From: an uncultured Collinsella sp.
GTDB taxonomy: Bacteria; Actinomycetota; Coriobacteriia; Coriobacteriales; Coriobacteriaceae
Length of the DNA stretch: 25,053 bases
Direction: 5' to 3'
NCBI GenBank assembly: GCA_900546775.1
Contig: UREM01000028.1
Coordinates: forward strand, 1-25,053
The position numbers and the translations under genes were made by a program. This document shows, in pieces, positions 7,574 to 14,392 of this stretch (positions are counted from its first letter, which is position 1; the number at the start of each line of letters is the position of its first letter). Below the pieces are notes generated by a model that had not been told where the DNA came from, ran no database searches, and was given only the letters and a program-made list of their open reading frames with translations.

Positions 7574-8653
7574 TTACTCCTCCTCGGGGTAGACGACTCC
7601 CCAATCGGCACGGAGCTTGGTCATCAGCTCCATAACATCAGAAGCATAATCCAGAAGCTCACGCTTGGAATCATCGCCGGCGACGGCCTTCTCGAGGTCA
7701 GCCATCTCGTAGCATAGGGCGTAAGCCTCGGTGCCCACGGCGACCTCCTCGCGATGACCGTCCGCAGTCCACACGATCGTCGCATGATCGGCACGCGGAT
7801 ATTCGTTGACCTCGATATAGCACTTATCGAAGCTAATAATCGAGCGCTTGGGCTGCTTGGAGTGGAGCGTAAGACTCACGACGCCCAGCTGCTGCTCGGC
7901 GTTTCGGCAGACAATGCCGCCCGCGACATCGACACCAGTCTCGCAGGTGTTGCCGAGCGAAACAACTTCGGTTGGCTGGCTGGCCATAAACAGGCGCATG
8001 ACCGAAAGGGCATACACGCCAATATCGAGCATGGCACCGCCGGCAAGGTTGCGATTGTAGAAACGGTTGGTCAGGTCGCCGTACTCCTTGTAGCTACCAA
8101 AGTTGAGCTGAGCGAGGTTCATGCGGCCGAACTCGCCGGCATCCATGCGACGACGCAGCTCCTGATACAAGGGCATATGAAGCACCGTGGTAGCGTCCAT
8201 AAGGACAACGTTGTGCTCGGCGGCAATGGCACGGGCCTCATCGAGTTCAGCGGAATTGAGGGTAATGGCCTTCTCGCAGAGCACGTGCTTGCCGGCTGCC
8301 AGGGCAGCGCGCAGATAGGTGATATGAGTGTTGTGCGGGGTAGTGATGTAGACGGCGTCGATGCCAGGATCGGCGTAGAGGTCCTCAACCGTGTCGTAGA
8401 CCTTCTCGATGCCATACTGCTCGGCAAAAGCCTGAGCCTTGGACAGCGTACGGTTGGCGACGCCCGCAAGCTTGCGACCGGCAAGAGCAAGGGACTGAGC
8501 CATCTGGTTGGCGATAACGCCGCAACCGATGACGGCCCAATGGAGCTCGGGAGCCGCAAAAATATCGTCGGGGAACGGCTTGTCCTGGACCGAAGCGAAC
8601 GCTGCTTTGGCGGCTGCCGCGGCGTCGAGCGGAGCCTGCTTGGAATCTGCCAT
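7574..8653 (-). CDS. Gfo/Idh/MocA-family NAD(P)-dependent oxidoreductase
   Basis: This 359-residue enzyme oxidises or reduces a sugar, inositol or similar polyol. Seen: an N-terminal extension of about 35 residues, a Rossmann motif VIGCGVIANQ (41-50), ITTPHNTHITYL, CEKAIT (126-131) where most relatives have EKP, and GGAMLDIGVYAL (205-216). In that last motif a Tyr (214) stands where many members have the catalytic His after Asp210; this occurs in the dihydrodiol-dehydrogenase-like branch. The ATG follows AGGAGG. It is first in an operon with a DeoR regulator, which suggests a regulated carbohydrate pathway. The substrate cannot be told. Confidence 0.92.
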   Translation of the reverse strand: MADSKQAPLDAAAAAKAAFASVQDKPFPDDIFAAPELHWAVIGCGVIANQMAQSLALAGRKLAGVANRTLSKAQAFAEQYGIEKVYDTVEDLYADPGIDAVYITTPHNTHITYLRAALAAGKHVLCEKAITLNSAELDEARAIAAEHNVVLMDATTVLHMPLYQELRRRMDAGEFGRMNLAQLNFGSYKEYGDLTNRFYNRNLAGGAMLDIGVYALSVMRLFMASQPTEVVSLGNTCETGVDVAGGIVCRNAEQQLGVVSLTLHSKQPKRSIISFDKCYIEVNEYPRADHATIVWTADGHREEVAVGTEAYALCYEMADLEKAVAGDDSKRELLDYASDVMELMTKLRADWGVVYPEEE

Positions 8654-8703
8654 TATGTGCCTCCTGTGTCATAGAACGCCTTGCTTTCTGACAGCTCTAT
8701 ATT

Positions 8704-8737
8704 CGCACAAACACGCGCTTCTGTGCGCGTTTTTGCG
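8704..8737. promoter_or_regulatory. Palindromic operator candidate ahead of the dehydrogenase/DeoR operon
   Basis: CGCACAAACACGCGC (8704-8718) faces GCGCGTTTTTGCG (8725-8737), an imperfect inverted repeat 51 bp upstream of the start codon. A DeoR-type repressor encoded in this operon is the obvious candidate binder; this is inference. Confidence 0.45.
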
Positions 8738-8773
8738 TATCTCACCGCTAAACGGTCATTTTTATCCCGTAAA

Positions 8774-8829
8774 TGGCGCATCTATACGCATATTCACGCA
8801 ATCCCACGCACGCAAATACGCACAAATGC
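8774..8829. repeat. CGCA motif array with 10-bp period
   Basis: CGCA occurs at 8777, 8787, 8797 and 8807, exactly 10 bp apart, then at 8811 and 8819, followed by AAATGCG. All copies lie on one DNA face upstream of the dehydrogenase/DeoR operon. It is probably a cluster of regulator sites. Confidence 0.6.
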
Positions 8830-8863
8830 GAACCGGTCATTGCTCAGAGACAGGGGCTTATGC

Positions 8864-8935
8864 TTAGAACTCAAAAGACAGGATGATCCGCTTCGCCTCG
8901 TCGCTCATGGCGCGCTGCAGCTCTAAGGACCGTCC
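8864..8935 (-). pseudogene. 3' tail of an unidentified gene
   Basis: The minus strand has about 20 codons ending ELQRAMSDEAKRIILSFEF and TAA at 8864-8866. It reads like the C-terminal helix of a protein, but no start or body is present: the frame runs straight into the tandem repeat at 8931. The protein family is not recognised. It could be chance. Confidence 0.3.
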
Positions 8936-8990
8936 CAAACTGCCGACAGAAAAGGAACGTTCCAAACTGCAGACAGAAAAAGAACGTCCC
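8931..8990. repeat. 27-bp tandem repeat, two copies plus a partial third
   Basis: 8931-8957 and 8958-8984 are adjacent and match at 24 of 27 bases (core CAAACTGC, GACAGAAAA). CGTCCC at 8985 begins a third copy. The block lies in the decayed, gene-poor interval. Confidence 0.8.
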
Positions 8991-9061
8991 CAGGCGCCGG
9001 CATTTCAAGAGCACTCATTTAAGTCTGTCCCCAATGAGTGGGAGTAATCAGAGACCCTTTG

Positions 9062-9094
9062 CGAGGGAGGCCGGACGTGGCCTTCCTCGTTTTT
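9062..9094 (+). terminator. Rho-independent terminator
   Basis: CGAGGGAGGCC (9062-9072) pairs with GGCCTTCCTCG (9079-9089) with one G-T, followed by a run of five T. No plus-strand gene precedes it closely, so the ended transcript is unknown. Confidence 0.75.
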
Positions 9095-9096
9095 AT

Positions 9097-9301
9097 TCAT
9101 GGACTTTAGTCCGTGCCGCGCGGCACGCGCGGCATAGAAAGCCACCCGCTCAGCGGGTGGAGGCCAATTTCCGCTACGCGACAAAAACCTTCCCCCTAGC
9201 ATGAGGATTGTTCAGGTCATCATACTAGGGGGAAGGTGATTGCTGTGGCCCAGAAAGCCAACAGCCTCGCGCACACGAAATGGCTGTGCAAGTACCACAT
9301 C
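9097..9301 (+). mobile_element. IS200/IS605-type left end with 5' remnant of tnpA
   Basis: Successive hairpins are seen: GGACTTTAGTCC near 9100, the perfect palindrome GTGCCGCGCGGCAC near 9112, CCACCCGCT/AGCGGGTGG near 9142-9160, and a 13-bp stem 9187-9199/9225-9237 that buries GGGGGAAGG, the tnpA ribosome binding site. Such a translation-blocking leader is known for IS200. Translation from the GTG at 9245 gives MAQKANSLAHTKWLCKYHI, the typical start of IS200-type Y1 transposases. The reading then breaks and continues as an unrelated gene tail at about 9302, so the transposase body with its HUH motif and tyrosine is gone. The element is dead. Confidence 0.85.
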
Positions 9302-9302
9302 G

Positions 9303-9522
9303 CACCGAGGTCAAGCTCATCGCCGCCAGCGTCGAGAAGCACCCCGAGGTGCGCTTTGCCGCGAGCCGCACCTCGGCCCACGCCGACCTCTACGACCGCA
9401 TGGAGCAGGCCCTGTGCGAGCGCGTGGCCAACGCGGTGGAGGTCGTCCGCTCCGACATCAGCCCCGCGCTTCTTGTCCACACCGGTCCAAACCTCGTGGG
9501 TGTGGCGGTCCAGGGACTCTAG
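9303..9522 (+). pseudogene. 3' fragment of a DegV-like gene fused to the tnpA remnant
   Basis: In the frame ending with TAG at 9520-9522 about 72 codons have protein-like composition: RTEVKLIAASVEKHPEV, then SRTSAHADLYDRMEQ and, at the end, SPALLVHTGPNLVGVAVQG. The HTGP-x(2)-VG-x-A ending resembles the C-terminus of DegV fatty-acid-binding proteins. The N-terminal two thirds are absent; the coding sequence joins the tnpA remnant out of frame. The identity is a family-level guess. Confidence 0.55.
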
Positions 9523-9556
9523 CGGAGGCGGGGCGTCCTGCCCCAAAAACAAATGC

Positions 9557-9606
9557 AAAAGACGAGCACTTCTTGCCGCTCAATTGGCAAGAAGCGCTCG
9601 TCTTTT
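9557..9606. terminator. Bidirectional terminator ending the sugar-use operon
   Basis: 9557-9577 pairs with 9586-9606 (20 of 21 bp; AAAAGACGAGC at the base) around an 8-nt loop. A tract before and T tract after make it work on both strands. On the minus strand it lies just after the fructokinase gene. Confidence 0.88.
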
Positions 9607-9638
9607 CTTAACGCGTTGTATGGCGGAGAGAGCGCAAG

Positions 9639-10523
9639 TTACGCGAGCGCCCTTCTTGCCAGCTCGGCCGCGCCGAGGATTCCTTGGTCGCCGCCGCAGC
9701 CCGGGGCGCAGATGTAGCTCTCCGTGTCCTTAAGCTCGGCGGTCTGGATGTAGCCACCCAGATATTCGAGGGTCTTCTTGCGGACGATGCCGTAGAGCTG
9801 CTCCTGGTGCATCACGCCGCCGCCGAGGACGATGCGGCGAGGCGAGTACATGAGCACGAGGTTCGCGCACATCTGCCCCAGATAATCCCCCTCGAGCGCC
9901 CACACCTCATCGTTGTCCGCGAGCTCGGCCGCGGGCTTTCCCCAGCGCGCGGCGATGGCGGGGCCGGAGGCGAGCCCCTCGAGACAGCTCGCGTGGCTCG
10001 GGCAGACGCAGCGTCCCTCCTCGGTGGGACGGGTCCTTACCAGCATGTGACCGGCCTCGGGGTGCAGCATGCCGTGAAGGAGTCTGCCCGCGCACATGAC
10101 GCCCGCGCCCACGCCGGTGCCGATGGTCACGTAGACGGCGTCCTCGAGCCCCTTGCAGCAGCCGAAGACCACTTCGCCGAGGCAGGCAACGTTCACGTCC
10201 GTGTCGTAGGCCACCGGAATCCCGAGGGCGTCGGCGAACGCGGCGCGAAGACCATGGCCTCGCCACGCGAGCTTGGGCGTCTGGAGGATGGAGCCGTAGC
10301 GCTCGTCGTTGGGGTCGACGCAGGTCGGGCCGAAGGCGCCGATGCCCAACGCGTCCACATCGCGGGCGGTGAACCACTCGATCATCTGCGGGACGGTCTC
10401 GGCGGGCGTAAGCGTCGGGGTCTCCATACGGTCGAGGACCTCGCCGTCGCCGGACACCACGGCACAGACCATCTTGGTCCCGCCGGCTTCGAGGGCGCCG
10501 AGCCTCATTTGCTTTTCGCTCAT
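9639..10523 (-). CDS. ROK-family sugar kinase, probable fructokinase
   Basis: This 294-residue cytoplasmic kinase phosphorylates a hexose with ATP, most likely fructose to fructose-6-phosphate. Seen: the N-terminal phosphate loop GALEAGGTK (9-17), DTDVNVACLGE (107-117) with the catalytic Asp109, TIGTGVGAGV (133-142), and a zinc site made of His159 with C-x-C-x2-H-x2-C (172-180) followed by LEGLASGPAI. This zinc-containing LEGLASGPA form is typical of the ScrK/GmuE fructokinase group. The ATG follows AAGGAGG. It is the last gene of the PTS/GH172 operon, 79 bp after the GH172 gene. A kinase alongside a PTS implies that a non-phosphorylated sugar is released inside the cell. Confidence 0.9.
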   Translation of the reverse strand: MSEKQMRLGALEAGGTKMVCAVVSGDGEVLDRMETPTLTPAETVPQMIEWFTARDVDALGIGAFGPTCVDPNDERYGSILQTPKLAWRGHGLRAAFADALGIPVAYDTDVNVACLGEVVFGCCKGLEDAVYVTIGTGVGAGVMCAGRLLHGMLHPEAGHMLVRTRPTEEGRCVCPSHASCLEGLASGPAIAARWGKPAAELADNDEVWALEGDYLGQMCANLVLMYSPRRIVLGGGVMHQEQLYGIVRKKTLEYLGGYIQTAELKDTESYICAPGCGGDQGILGAAELARRALA

Positions 10524-10540
10524 GTGATCCTCCTTACAAA

Positions 10541-10575
10541 GGGACGCCCGCAGTCATGGTCAACCGCGGGCGCCC
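10541..10575 (-). promoter_or_regulatory. Intercistronic hairpin between the GH172 gene and the fructokinase gene
   Basis: GGGACGCCCGC (10541-10551) pairs with GCGGGCGCCC (10566-10575), a GC-rich 10-bp stem with one bulged base. No T run follows on the minus strand, so it more likely marks RNA processing or stability than termination. Confidence 0.5.
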
Positions 10576-10602
10576 ATAACGTTGGCTTGTTTCGAGGCGA
10601 CC

Positions 10603-11727
10603 CTACCTGGGCACGCGGTCCTGCCTTGCGGCAAACGGGGCGAGCACGGCGTGCGGCTCACTTTGGTACCAGTAGGCGACGGTGGAGATGTCGTCCTCGC
10701 GCTCGTAGAGCTTGATGTCGTCGTTGCCGAGGTCCTGGAACGTCACGCGCAGGTCCTCCTTGAACGAGATCGGGTCGGGAAGGTGCCACCTGTAGAGGCC
10801 GTGCCTGGGCAGCGCGTCGTCGTTAGTCGCGAGCATCGGATTCGGGTTCGGCTTGCCCGCGCTGAAGCGGTCGCGCGTGGCGTCGCGCGTCGAGCGGTAC
10901 GGGTAGCCGGCGAACAGCGTGTTGAAGCACTGCGCCTCGGGCAGCGCGTGGGGCGGCCTGTCGAGGAAGGCCCAGGCACCGCCGAAGTAGTCCTCGGCTC
11001 CCGTCGAGGTGACCGTGGGGAACTCCTCGTCGCCGTCGAGGAAGAACTTCATCTCGCCCTCGCCCCACCAATAGCGCTCCAGGGCGCACAGGGCCATGTA
11101 GGTGCCGACGTAGTAGCCCTTGCCGCGCACGCCGTCGAGCACGGTGTAGTCGACGCCCCTGCGGGTGCTGCGCTCGCGGTTAAAGCGGGCGTGGAAGTAC
11201 ATGGCGTCGTCCGGCACGTCGGTGAGCGCGTAGTTGAACGTGTAGAAGATGTACTTAATGAACCCGGGGTGCTCGCTCGTAAGCGTGACCTTGGCGTGCT
11301 TCCTGAAGGGCATCTCGAAGTAGCAGTTCATGCCGCCCGTCGGGTTCACGCAGATGGGCATCGAGTTGACGATGGCGCGCTCACCGAAGCCGTTGCAGAA
11401 GAAGTCGCCGACAGGGCACTCGACCGAGGGGGTCTCCTCGTCGTCCCAGTAGAAGCGCAGCACGAGGTCACGCATGACGAAGCTGCCGGCGGCGGTCTTG
11501 TCGGGGACGGTCATCCAGATGTGGCGGATGATGCCGGGGCCCTCGATGTCCGCGAGCGTGATGGTCTCGCCGGACTCAAGGGGCACGCAGCACGAGCCCT
11601 TGCGGCCGACGCCGAGGTGGCTGGCCGACATGGCGGCGCGGCCCTTCTCGCCCGTGATGTTCTCGGGGGTGATGGCGCGGCTTTCCTCACCGCCGTGCAT
11701 CCACACGTCCTTAAGGAACTCTCTCAT
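10603..11727 (-). CDS. GH172 (DUF2961) family enzyme, candidate difructose-dianhydride / fructofuranoside hydrolase
   Basis: This 374-residue protein belongs to DUF2961, now glycoside hydrolase family 172. Known GH172 members are a difructose dianhydride I synthase/hydrolase and alpha-D-arabinofuranosidases. Seen: ADIEGPGIIRHIWMTV (59-74), YWDDEETPSVECPVGDFF (93-110), and the catalytic region WGEGEMKFFLDGD (221-233) followed by STGAEDYFGGAW (241-252). Glu225 and Glu245 are 20 residues apart and are the likely acid pair. There is no signal peptide, so it works in the cytoplasm on substrate brought in by the neighbouring PTS. It starts 12 bp after the EIIA stop codon, with AGGAGG overlapping that stop. 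Family placement is firm; the substrate is inferred from the PTS, LevR-like and fructokinase context. Confidence 0.88.
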   Translation of the reverse strand: MREFLKDVWMHGGEESRAITPENITGEKGRAAMSASHLGVGRKGSCCVPLESGETITLADIEGPGIIRHIWMTVPDKTAAGSFVMRDLVLRFYWDDEETPSVECPVGDFFCNGFGERAIVNSMPICVNPTGGMNCYFEMPFRKHAKVTLTSEHPGFIKYIFYTFNYALTDVPDDAMYFHARFNRERSTRRGVDYTVLDGVRGKGYYVGTYMALCALERYWWGEGEMKFFLDGDEEFPTVTSTGAEDYFGGAWAFLDRPPHALPEAQCFNTLFAGYPYRSTRDATRDRFSAGKPNPNPMLATNDDALPRHGLYRWHLPDPISFKEDLRVTFQDLGNDDIKLYEREDDISTVAYWYQSEPHAVLAPFAARQDRVPR

Positions 11728-11739
11728 CGTCGACCTCCT

Positions 11740-12138
11740 CTATTCGTCGTCGTCGCACTCGGCGGAACTGGCACCGTTCACGTAGATGATCTGCTGGCGC
11801 GCCTCGTTGACGAGGGCGTCGAAGTCGAGTTTCTCGTCGGGGCGCGCGAGCGCGACCGTCATGGCGAGCGGGAGGTTGACACCCGCGATCACGTGGATCC
11901 GGTCGGAGGCGAAGCGGGAAAAGCGCTGGTTCACGCTGCCGCCGTACGCGTCGGTGAGGACGACGACCTCGTCAGTGCCCGAAAGAGCCGCCTCGACCGC
12001 CGCGTCGAGCCCCTCGCCGTTGTCGTTCACGTAGGCGCACACGGCGTTGACGGCGTCGCCCTTACCCGTAAGGAACTCGAGGGTGTCCTTGAAGCCCTGG
12101 GCGAGAAGGGAATGGCTCGCCACAACTATCTTTCTCAT
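11740..12138 (-). CDS. PTS system mannose/fructose/sorbose family EIIA component
   Basis: This 132-residue cytoplasmic phosphocarrier accepts phosphate from HPr and passes it to EIIB. Seen: VVASHSLLAQGFKDTLEFL (5-23) with the phosphorylated His9, and VVLTDAYGGSVNQRF around 58-72, the mannose-family D-x-x-GGSP-like turn. The usual G after His is Ser. The C-terminus is unusually acidic (ECDDDE). Length is that of a free-standing EIIA. It lies 26 bp behind EIID with a weak GGTGA ribosome binding site, and directly before the GH172 gene. Confidence 0.93.
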   Translation of the reverse strand: MRKIVVASHSLLAQGFKDTLEFLTGKGDAVNAVCAYVNDNGEGLDAAVEAALSGTDEVVVLTDAYGGSVNQRFSRFASDRIHVIAGVNLPLAMTVALARPDEKLDFDALVNEARQQIIYVNGASSAECDDDE

Positions 12139-12164
12139 TGATTCACCAATCTCTTGGGTCGAAG

Positions 12165-12998
12165 CTAGGCGAGGATGCCGGCGGCGGAGGCGACCATCGC
12201 GAGGACGATCACCACGAGGATGAGGGCCGTCATGCTCGCGTTCTTCTTGGTAAGAAGGTAATACGCGCTTCCCGTGATGGCGGCGGGGATCATGGCAGGC
12301 AGGATCTTGTCGAGCAGCGGCTGAATCTCCATCGCGACGTCGCCGAAGCTGAAGCTAATCGGGCAGGTGACGCCAATGACCGAGGCGATGAGGCAGCCGA
12401 CCACGGTGAGGCCGAGCACGGAGGCGGCGGCAGTGAGGTTGGGAAGCTTCTCGCTGAAGTCGGTGACGAGCTTCACGCCCTGCTTGTAGCCGAACTCGAG
12501 GGCGTGCATGCGGACCCAGAAGATGGCCAGGATGAGCGCGAACCAGATGCCGGCTCCCACGGGGCTGCCCTCGATGGCCATGTAGGCGGCGATGGAGCCC
12601 ATGATGGTCGGGATCATGGTCATGAGCAGGGAGTCGCCGACGCCGGCGAGCGGTCCCATGGTGCCGATCTTCAGGTCTTGGACGGCGTCCGCCGCCGCTA
12701 GGCCGTCGCGCTCCTCCATGGCCACGCAGGCGCCAAGGATGATGGCGGCGAGCCAAGGCTGGGTGTTGTAGTAGCGGAAGTGGTTGTTGAGCGCTTGCTT
12801 ATAGTCCTCGTCGTTCGTGTAGATCTTCCTCAGGACCGGCGAGAGGGCGTAGGCGACTGAGGCGCCCTGCTGGGTCTGGTAGTTGAAGGTGCACACGCTC
12901 ATGAGCCAGCGCCAGTTCGCGTTGCGCAGGTCCTTCTTGGTGACCTTGTAGCCGGAGGGCTTGCCCTCGGCGACGGCGGTGATGTTCTCGTTTTCCAT
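12165..12998 (-). CDS. PTS system mannose/fructose/sorbose family EIID component
   Basis: This 277-residue membrane protein forms the transport channel together with EIIC. Seen: a cytoplasmic N-terminal part with FNYQTQQGASVAYALSPVL, the highly conserved family motif IGTMGPLAGVGDSLL (about 111-125), and hydrophobic segments to the C-terminus. Length is normal. The ATG follows GAGAGGATGAG and starts 2 bp after the EIIC stop codon. Confidence 0.95.
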   Translation of the reverse strand: MENENITAVAEGKPSGYKVTKKDLRNANWRWLMSVCTFNYQTQQGASVAYALSPVLRKIYTNDEDYKQALNNHFRYYNTQPWLAAIILGACVAMEERDGLAAADAVQDLKIGTMGPLAGVGDSLLMTMIPTIMGSIAAYMAIEGSPVGAGIWFALILAIFWVRMHALEFGYKQGVKLVTDFSEKLPNLTAAASVLGLTVVGCLIASVIGVTCPISFSFGDVAMEIQPLLDKILPAMIPAAITGSAYYLLTKKNASMTALILVVIVLAMVASAAGILA

Positions 12999-13000
12999 GG

Positions 13001-13786
13001 TTACTCATCCTCTCCGATGAAGGCGTCTGCGGAAGCGTGGGCGGCGAGCTCGGTGTCCCTCTCGGCACGCTGGTAGAACGCAATCGCGAGGGCAACGCCG
13101 ACGATGGCGGCGCCGATGATGGGCACGTTCAGGAAGGCCGAGAGGAAGAAGCCGGCGAGCAGGTACTGGAAGTACTTGGCGGTTGGCATGTAGCGGAGCA
13201 GCATGGCGATACCGACGGCCGGGAGCATCTTGCCGGCGAGGGTGAGGCCGGAGAGGAACCACTGGGGCATGACCTCGAGGAGCCAGTTGACGGCGGGCTG
13301 GCCGAGCGTCACGGAGACAAAGACGGGCAGGGCGGCGCACAGGCCGAAGAGCGCGGGGCAGACCCACAGGATGGCGTTCATCTGATTGAACTTACCCTCG
13401 TTGCAGAACTTCTGGGACTTCTCGACGACAAAGCCGTTGAGGATCTTGGCGACGACGTCGAGCTGGATGCCGAGCATGCCGACCGGCAGGCCGATGGCGA
13501 GGCCTGTGTCGGAGCCCAGGGTCACGCCGTAGGCGGTGGCGATGATGGCCATCGTGCCGTAGTCGGGAATGGAGGAGCCGCCGAAGCCCGCGACGCCGAG
13601 CTGCATGAGCTGAATGGTGCCGCCGATGACAAGGCCGGTCTTCCAGTCGCCCATGACGACTCCGGTGATGAGGCCCCAGAAAACGGCGTAATTGACGAAG
13701 ATCATCGGGATGCCGTAGTAGTCCACGTGCTTGATGAAGGCCAGCAGGGTCAAAAGGACGACCTGCAGGATAGTGAAGTTGACCAT
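13001..13786 (-). CDS. PTS system mannose/fructose/sorbose family EIIC component
   Basis: This is a 261-residue polytopic membrane protein and the second subunit of the sugar channel. Seen: hydrophobic segments throughout, with VMGDWKTGLVIGGTIQLMQL and GFGGSSIPDYGTMAIIATA typical of the family, and a polar charged tail after residue 240. A GGGGG-type ribosome binding site precedes the ATG; the gene lies 9 bp after EIIB. The sequence does not decide between mannose, fructose, sorbose or other substrates. Confidence 0.95.
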   Translation of the reverse strand: MVNFTILQVVLLTLLAFIKHVDYYGIPMIFVNYAVFWGLITGVVMGDWKTGLVIGGTIQLMQLGVAGFGGSSIPDYGTMAIIATAYGVTLGSDTGLAIGLPVGMLGIQLDVVAKILNGFVVEKSQKFCNEGKFNQMNAILWVCPALFGLCAALPVFVSVTLGQPAVNWLLEVMPQWFLSGLTLAGKMLPAVGIAMLLRYMPTAKYFQYLLAGFFLSAFLNVPIIGAAIVGVALAIAFYQRAERDTELAAHASADAFIGEDE

Positions 13787-13795
13787 ATTTCCCCC

Positions 13796-14269
13796 TTAGA
13801 TGAGGTCTGCGACGGAGACGGGCTTGTCGGCGGGCACGAACTGGGCCGTCACCTTGACGCCACGGGCGATGAGCGCCTTGTAGCTCTGGACGTTCTCGGC
13901 GGAGGCGTAGGCGCGCTGGGTGAGCTGGATGCCGTCCTCCTTGACGAGCGAGCCGCCGACGACCAGCGACGGGAGCTCGACGCCCGACTCGACCAGGCGA
14001 AGCATCGTCTCGGGCTCCTTGGCGATGACGAAGACCCTCTCGCGGTCGTACTTGCCCGCGGCGAAGTTCTTGAGCGCGGTCTGCTCGGAGATGATCGAAA
14101 CGGCCATGCCCGCGGGGCGCGCCATCCTCATGGTGGACTTCAGGACCTCGTCGCCGGCGACCTTGTCGTCGATGACCATGACTCGGGTCGCGCCCGACAC
14201 CGGGGCCCACTGCGTCACGATGATGCCGTGAAGCAGGCGATTGTCGATTCGTGCCATAACAACACTCAT
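13796..14269 (-). CDS. PTS system mannose/fructose/sorbose family EIIB component
   Basis: This 157-residue cytoplasmic subunit transfers phosphate to the incoming sugar. Seen: MARIDNRLLHGIIVTQW (5-21) with the active-site His14 in the family's R-x-D-x-RL-x-HG motif, and the Rossmann-like core ATRVMVIDDKVAGDEV. The ATG at 14269, preceded by AGGAG, is chosen; an in-frame start at 14338 would add 23 residues not found in the family. It is the first structural gene of the operon, 123 bp after the LevR-like gene. Confidence 0.95.
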   Translation of the reverse strand: MSVVMARIDNRLLHGIIVTQWAPVSGATRVMVIDDKVAGDEVLKSTMRMARPAGMAVSIISEQTALKNFAAGKYDRERVFVIAKEPETMLRLVESGVELPSLVVGGSLVKEDGIQLTQRAYASAENVQSYKALIARGVKVTAQFVPADKPVSVADLI

Positions 14270-14311
14270 GTTTGCTCCTATCAAATGAAGTTTTGCGTTC
14301 GGTACTGCCTC

Positions 14312-14332
14312 GGCGCTATCCGGATTCGCGCC
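14312..14332. promoter_or_regulatory. Imperfect palindrome in the regulator-PTS gap
   Basis: GGCGC and GCGCC flank TATCCGGATT in the 123-bp gap before the EIIB gene. This is the only dyad noticed there and a possible operator for the LevR-like activator. The evidence is weak. Confidence 0.3.
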
Positions 14333-14392
14333 GGGCAAGGGGTTATCGGATTATTGAGGACGCGCGGTCAGCTTGCGGCGGCGCGGGGAAGG

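Noticed and set aside
10582..12141. 519-residue plus-strand reading frame
   Set aside because: It is antisense to the GH172 and EIIA genes, both of which have clear family motifs.
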